Source of the DNA: Chinchilla lanigera
Lineage: Eukaryota; Chordata; Mammalia; Rodentia; Chinchillidae
Direction: 5' to 3'
Assembly: GCF_000276665.1 (NCBI RefSeq)
Contig: NW_004955463.1
Span: 12,481,516-12,545,515, forward strand
Length of the DNA: 64,000 nucleotides
In this document: positions 59,298 to 64,000 of the stretch, in pieces
How the letters are laid out: each line of letters begins with the position of its first letter
Position numbering within the stretch: the first letter of the stretch is position 1
Made by a program: the position numbers and the translations under genes
Notes under the pieces: model-generated
What the model saw: the letters and a program-made list of their open reading frames with translations, nothing else
Database searches by the model: none
Told to the model about the DNA's origin: nothing

Positions 59298-61202
59298 TGG
59301 TTTTATCACAAAATTTCATCTCATAAAGAACAACCATATTTCCCTCTGGATAACGAAGACTAATTTTATTGGTCAATATCATAAATTTCCTTTGCATATG
59401 TTGGGAGAAGTAAGTTTAAATTAGCCATGTGGACGTTAAAGGTTCTAATTCAATGGAACAATTGTTGAGTAACCTGGTAGAAACATTGTTCTCCTGAAAT
59501 ACTAAAATTTTAAAACCACAAGAACCCCAGTTGCATTTTGCTATTGGACAAAGAAAAGAGTGACATGTGGTAGTAATAACATCTTTGCTCGACCAGTATT
59601 TGAATATCCTTTCAATATCTGGGCAACTCTTCATATTGTGAATCTTGAGAGAAACTGCACATACCCATTTTAGAAAGTGAACAGGGCAGGTGCCCACCCT
59701 CCAAGCCTCTTCATTGTACATGGGTGCACGACTAAGTGGGGCCAAAGCACTCAGCAGGAAATTCAGTAGGGAACTAGTAAAACAAAGAAGCAAGTCAGCA
59801 GGGTATGTTTCTGTAAGTCGAGGTGAGGCCCATCCAGTTTCTAAGGATACCAGCATCTGCAATGCCAGTAACATGTTCCAACAATGGGCGCCACAGTGAA
59901 GCCTATGCCCACCATGGTGTACAGAGCTCTTATTCATTTTCTGTTGTGGTATATAATAAGTTGTCACCATCTTAGCTGCTGAAAAAACATACGTTTGTTC
60001 TCTCCACATTCTCTGTCAGAAGTGTACGTGGGTTTGGCTGATGTCTTCCCTTTAGGTCTCATAAGAAAGAAATCGAGGGAGTGGCTGACCTGAGCTCTAC
60101 CTGGGGACCCAGGAGAGGGGCTGTGCAGGAGAGTGGCTCTGTACTTGTGATCTGGCGACCTTGCCTGTACCCACACAGGACATACAGAGGAAGACCAAAC
60201 ACCTCTTTCTGAGCCTTTGCAGAGTGCCTGGGATCTTCCCAGAGCAGATGGGGGAGAGGCTGGTGAGAGAGGTCCATGAGGCCATCTCCCACTGGACCTG
60301 TCATGAGGCACCTTCTCATTGCCTCCTAGGTCACAATAAGGCAAGGACTTTAGAAAAGAAGCTGTAGGATGTACAACTGCTCAGCTATCGTCTTGCATTT
60401 GCTCCTCAGTAACACCGTAATCCATGTTACAGGCCCCTCTTGTTTCTGTGCCATCCTTTTTGCTGTGTGGAAGAAAGATGAACAGGAGCCTGAGCCCTCA
60501 GCTAATCTTGCTTTTTCAAACAATGTAATAAACTGTCTGGATCCAGAAGTGGCTCACTGTGTCTTTACTTGTTCTCACAGTCAGGCGGTGGCTTCGCCTT
60601 GTCTTATGTGAGTCTGGTTATCTGCTTCCAAGCTCCTCAGGTTGTGGACGGAAGTCTGTCTCTTACGAAGACAGGCTGCATCTTCACTTCTCAGCTAGGA
60701 ATCTCTCAGAGGCCCCCACGGCCAGGAGTATTCTTCATCATGTTGTTTCCTCTGCCTCCCAGCCAGCAAGGGTGCAGACTCCTTCTCACACTCTGGATCT
60801 GTCTAACCTCTCCCTCCACTGCATCTCTTCTGCATCCTTTCAGAAAAAGTTTTGTTCTAGGTTTATGTGATAAGGTTGAGACCCTCTAGAAAATACAAGA
60901 GAGTCTGCTACTTCATCATTTCATAACTTCCACTACATTTGCAAAGTTTTCTCACCCTGTAAAGTAACATTCACTGGTCCTGAGGGTCAGGCATGGCTAT
61001 CATAGGGGTGCATTCTGCCAACTATACTTGGTAATGATGTTGGTACCCACCTAGATTAGATATATCATACAATTAAGGCTCTTGTTTTGGCTAGATGCAT
61101 CCAAAGATTAGTTCTCCAACATACTCAACTGTTCAAATAACTGATAACTATTTAGTATAATTTTATAAATTGCTCTTCTAAATATGAGAGTCAGTTTTGT
61201 TT
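59298..61202. other. Repeat-poor, GC-richer block with long open frame and AATAAA; no gene assigned
   Basis: The longest open frame in the window (59416-60009, minus, 197 codons) lies here, overlapped by frames on the other strand. It has no domain, signal or repeat that I recognise, and codon usage gives no help by eye. On the plus strand AATAAA occurs at 60,527-60,532, followed by a GT-rich TTCTCACAG area. The piece 60,850-61,025 resembles the tail of an old mammalian-wide repeat (GCAAAGTTTTCTCACCCTGTAAAGTAAC..GGTCCTGAGGGTCAGG). A terminal exon of a non-coding RNA or an unrecognised LTR are both possible; neither is supported enough to call. Confidence 0.35.
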
Positions 61203-61362
61203 CCTTTTGGTGGGAGAAGGTGATTGAGACAAGGTCTCATTAGGTAGTCTAGGCTGGCCTCAACCTCACTATGTAGCCAAGGCTCGCCTTAAACTCATGG
61301 CAATCCTCATGCCCCAGCCTCCCAAGTGCTACAATTATAGGTGTGTGCCACCAGGCCCAGCA
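61203..61362 (-). mobile_element. B1 SINE, minus strand
   Basis: GAGACAAGGTCTCATTAGG, GTCTAGGCTGGCCTCAACC, AGCCAAGGCTCGCCTTAAACTC, CATGCCCCAGCCTCCCAAGTGC and GTGTGTGCCACCAGGCCCAGC form a complete reverse B1 with the internal duplication. Confidence 0.9.
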
Positions 61363-61939
61363 ACAGTTTTGTTTCTTGCACATAAAATTCTAACTCATGA
61401 AAATCCACATCATTTTCAGCTCTGCTGAAAACTTTTGGATGTTATTTCCTAGAGATCAAATATTTTGCAAGTAATTATAGACCATAGGTCAATTTACAAA
61501 CACTTTCTTTATAAGTCTCGTAGAAATAATACCTTAAGGTACAAATCCTTTTCGTTGTTGATGCAGTCCTTTCTAGAACTTGTAATATCAACATCTATAC
61601 CTGTCTTATGAAGTATTTCCTATATTCCTAATTGATTATTATAGAATAAAACTATTAAGAAAGACCAACCCTTTGTCTCTCACTGAAGGCTGGTTCTCCC
61701 CAACGGGTTCCATTTTTCCAAAATTACCCGAGGTAGAGGTCTTTCATTTCCCTCTCCTCCTCTTTCACACAGCAAGGCCATACAGCATTCAAATGTTCTC
61801 CTTATACCCTACTGGCCCTTCTCTACCTTCTGCCTTCCTCCAGCACTACCTCAGATCAAGCCATGAGGATATAGCAAAGGGCCACCACTCTTCATAAATT
61901 TTATCTACAGACATCTTGATCTTGCCCATCTCCTAGCTA
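61363..61939. other. No gene seen
   Basis: Unique-looking; pyrimidine-rich at 61,740-61,850, which may belong to the following L2. Confidence 0.4.
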
Positions 61940-62105
61940 CCAAAGTGATTTCTGTTCAGACTTCATCTTCTTAATGGAGCCTTCCTTGACAACCCCATTG
62001 GAGTCACTCTACCTTGCCCTAATTTTATCTGTAGTTCATCATCCTGTCCATTTTCTTCACAGCACTTGTAGTCTCAAGTTTTATTAATTATTATTCACTT
62101 ATAAC
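61940..62105 (+). repeat. L2 (LINE-2) 3' fragment
   Basis: CTTAATGGAGCCTTCCTTGACAACCCC, TCACTCTACCTTGCCCTAATTTTATC, TTCTTCACAGCACTTGTAG and the (A)TTATTATTCACTTATAAC end follow the L2 3'-UTR order in sense orientation. Confidence 0.5.
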
Positions 62106-62154
62106 ATTTTTATTAACATTAAAATAACCCAGTGTCCTTGTCAATATCATAGGT

Positions 62155-62690
62155 AACTGCATTAGTCAGCTTTCTGTTGCTGTGACAAAATGCTTGAGAT
62201 AAACAATTTAAAAGGAGAAATGAATTATTTTGACTCATGGTTTCAGAGGTTGCAGTCCATGATTGCTTTTTTCTTTTGCCTTTGGGCCTATGGAGAGGAT
62301 GAACATCATGGGGGAGTATGGCTTACCCCAAGGCAGCCAGGAAGCAGAGAAAAAGCAAAGGTGCCCAGATTCCAATATTCTCTTCAATAGGACAACTCCA
62401 ATGATCTAACTTCCTCCAACTGGACAGCAACTTTCAGTGTTCCACAACTTCTAAACAGCACCATCAACTGGGGGCCAAGCCTTCAACACATGGCCTTTAG
62501 CATACAAAGCATGACAGACAGGGCTGGGGATTTAGCTCAGCGGCAAAAGCGCCTGCCTGGCAAGCGCAACGTCGTGAGTTCGGTTCCTGGTACCGGAGAA
62601 AAACCAAAAAAAAAAAAAAAAAAAACCAAAAAAAAAACAAAAAAAACAAAGCATGACAGACAAACTGTATGTCCAGAATTGTGCCCAATG
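62155..62690 (-). mobile_element. Solo LTR of MaLR type, reverse, split by a young ID SINE
   Basis: CATTAGTCAGCTTTCTGTTGCTGTGAC, GACTCATGGTTTCAGAGGTTGCAGTCCATG, AACATCATGGGGGAGTATGG, CCAAGGCAGCCAGGAAGCAGAG, and the U3 end with CAAGCCTTCAACACATGGCC give a nearly complete reverse MaLR LTR. The SINE at 62,521 entered near its U3 end, so the LTR is older than that SINE. Confidence 0.68.
62521..62645 (+). mobile_element. Very young ID-type SINE with perfect 17-bp target duplication
   Basis: Full-length copy from GGGCTGGGGATTTAGCTCAG through a tRNA-like body to CTGGTACCGGAGAAAAACC and an A-rich tail. The internal RNA polymerase III A box is TAGCTCAGCGG (62,533-62,543, a perfect consensus) and the B box is AGTTCGGTTCC (62,577-62,587, one base off). 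An exact 17-bp duplication, ACAAAGCATGACAGACA, lies at 62,504-62,520 and 62,646-62,662. Low divergence and the intact duplication make it the youngest insertion in the window. The parent tRNA type is alanine-like by analogy with rodent ID elements; it is not a tRNA gene. Confidence 0.98.
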
Positions 62691-63104
62691 CTTTCATTAA
62701 AATTACCTCCCTAAAGTGGTTAAAAATAACTACTTTGTAGTTCCATGAAGTTCTACCTTGATATGTTATCCACATGGCCGAGTCTCATAGTACTATTGTC
62801 AGAATAATATGTTTTCTCTTCACTAACACACAATTTCATGTTACTTTGATGAGGGCTGCCTTACAATTTCTACTCCATCATTAAGATGCTTTTGTCTGAT
62901 TATTCTGCCAAAGGCAACCTGTTTTAATTACTGAGGCTTCATTAAGCTTATAATAACTGGGAGGGCAGTTTCTTTTCCCCTTTAAATTTTCATGGGAAGT
63001 CCCCTAAGATAAACATTAAAGTTTAGACAATTGGAGCATGCTTGTTGTAGAATGACGGTGAAACAAATCATGGATAATAGGAAAAAAGTAATTTTTAAAA
63101 GTTT
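62691..63104. other. No gene seen
   Basis: Unique AT-rich sequence. Confidence 0.45.
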
Positions 63105-63295
63105 TTATTTATTTTTGCAGTACTCAGGATTGAACTAAAGAACTTCACCCTGAGCTATATTTCCAGCAAACCTCCCTTTTAATTTTGAGGCAGAGTCTCA
63201 CTAAGTCACTAAGTTGCCCAGATTGGGCTCAAACTTCCTGCCTCAGCCTCCCAGAATGCTGGAATTACACAGATGTACCACTATACTTGGAACAT
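63105..63295 (-). mobile_element. B1-ID dimer SINE, minus strand
   Basis: Reading upwards, the ID-like part (TTTTTGCAGTACTCAGGATTGAAC..CACCCTGAGCTATATTTCCAGC) is joined by an A/T-rich spacer to a B1 part (GAGGCAGAGTCTCACTAAGTC, AGTTGCCCAGATTGGGCTCAAAC, CTGCCTCAGCCTCCCAGAATGCTGG). On the minus strand the order is B1 then ID, as in the dimeric B1-ID SINEs known from non-murid rodents. Confidence 0.7.
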
Positions 63296-63309
63296 TTTAA
63301 AAATTTTAT

Positions 63310-63420
63310 TTGGAGACAGAGTCTTACTGAATTTCCCAGACTGGCCTCTAATTTGTGATTATCCTATCTCAGCTTACTGAGATCTTGAATTACAGGCATC
63401 TGCCCCCATGCCTCGCTCAA
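63310..63420 (-). mobile_element. B1 SINE, minus strand, old
   Basis: TTTGGAGACAGAGTCTTACTG, TTTCCCAGACTGGCCTC, TATCTCAGCTTACTGAG, TTGAATTACAGGCATCTG and CCCCATGCCTCGC are a diverged reverse B1 without an obvious internal duplication. It directly follows the dimer in the same orientation. Confidence 0.75.
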
Positions 63421-64000
63421 ACTAAATTTGATTCCATATAATTTGAAATTTTGCAAGTTGTAAAACATAAGAAACTAACTTAGGAATAATATTTGGCCTC
63501 TACCCACACTCTGAAACAGTGTACATGTAGAAGCCAGACAGATGTGGTGGATCCATTGTTTTGTCCCATATCACCACTGGACCAGCCCCTCGCTGTCATT
63601 CAGCTGTCCTCTACACCTGCCAGGAAATGCTCAAGGTAAGGTCAGGGATGCTCTGCTCAACCTTTCCTTTAGGAAGATCACGCAGCCAAAAATACAAGAC
63701 AAAATACAAATCTTGAACACAATGAGAATATGACACATTCATCAATGACACATGGACCAGACAAGAAGAGAAAATTTGAACAGATGTCTGGAAGATAGTC
63801 CTCCAGGCTATCAAGGGGTGCAAGGGTGAGTAGACAAGCAAAGTCCTCTGGCCATGGCCTGCCACAGAGCACTGCCTGAGCCTTAGAGAGATCTCTGTGG
63901 GATGAGGAGAAACCTGTGACAGGAACAGAGGGACCTCTTGCTGCTGTGGAACCAGTGACAGGCTGTGGGAAAATCCTTCAGGAAACCTGGTCAAGGCCAC
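63421..64000. other. No gene seen at the window end
   Basis: The final 580 bases are less AT-rich (63,590-64,000). A minus-strand open frame (63611 to the edge, 129 codons) is cut off by the window, so an exon cannot be excluded, but I recognise no motif. No repeat is assigned. Confidence 0.4.

Noticed and set aside
59416..60009. 197-codon minus-strand open frame as a protein gene
   Set aside because: No domain, signal peptide, transmembrane pattern or repeat that I recognise, and overlapping open frames occur on the other strand. Length alone is not enough in a 64-kb window.
60161..60367. 68-codon plus-strand frame as a retroviral or host exon
   Set aside because: No conserved motif; the frame is short and overlaps several others in the GC-richer block.
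62521..62600. tRNA gene call on the tRNA-like head
   Set aside because: It is the body of an ID SINE with A tail and target duplication; the same sequence recurs at 30.4, 35.1 and 14.9 kb.
1..64000. CRISPR array, operon, prophage or bacterial defence system
   Set aside because: SINE, LINE and LTR content shows mammalian DNA. The direct repeats seen are microsatellites, short tandem duplications or target-site duplications.

Overview
The window is mammalian, and almost certainly rodent, non-coding DNA. It is AT-rich, has no long open reading frame with a recognisable protein, and is crowded with interspersed repeats. The repeats point to a rodent. There are B1 (7SL-derived) SINEs with an internal duplication, tRNA-derived ID-type SINEs whose 3' end reads CTGGTACCGGAGAAAAACC, and B1-ID dimers, together with MaLR-type solo LTRs, MIR, L2 and many decayed L1 fragments. 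The ID head sequence and the B1-ID dimers do not look like mouse or rat. A beaver/kangaroo-rat type rodent (Castorimorpha) is plausible but not proven. I found no functional protein-coding exon, RNA gene or CRISPR array. The window reads like a large intron or an intergenic interval.

Layout. 1-12.9 kb is mostly single-copy-looking AT-rich sequence with weak MIR traces, two reverse-strand MaLR LTRs (about 1.84 and 5.39 kb), a (TGG)n/(TG)n tract, a (CA)n tract and one stretch (7.6-8.2 kb) that looks like a candidate conserved non-coding element. 12.96-15.3 kb is a decayed minus-strand L1 split by an ID SINE. 15.3-19 kb is mostly unique, with a (GA)n tract and a plus-strand MaLR LTR at 18.6 kb. 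19.1-30.2 kb is a nest of minus-strand L1 pieces carrying B1 and ID insertions. Inside it is a roughly 560-bp block at 25.66-26.22 kb that looks like an A-tailed minus-strand retrocopy of something I could not identify.

30.3-36.7 kb holds a young ID SINE, a processed pseudogene of ribosomal protein L19 (31.16-31.82 kb, minus), a 41-42-bp tandem repeat (33.3 kb), and an L1 3' end split by another young ID SINE. 36.8-41.2 kb has a minus-strand and a plus-strand L1 facing each other 5' to 5'. 41.2-47 kb is mostly unique. 47-54.1 kb is two consecutive minus-strand L1s carrying B1 and ID copies. 54.1-64 kb is mixed unique sequence with three reverse MaLR LTRs, a GC-richer repeat-poor block at 59.4-60.9 kb, an L2 tail, a very young ID SINE (62.5 kb, perfect 17-bp target duplication) and B1-ID/B1 copies at the end.

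No genes work together here. The useful content is a layered record of retrotransposition (ancient MIR/L2, then old L1 and MaLR, then B1, then the young ID SINEs), one identifiable processed pseudogene, one unidentified candidate retrocopy, and a few repeat-free stretches that may be regulatory. Most L1s (all but one) and most MaLR LTRs (six of seven) lie on the minus strand. That would fit an intron of a plus-strand gene, but it is only an inference. Repeat family names come from recognising the sequence by eye; boundaries are approximate (tens of bases for young SINEs, up to about 100 bases for L1 and LTR pieces).
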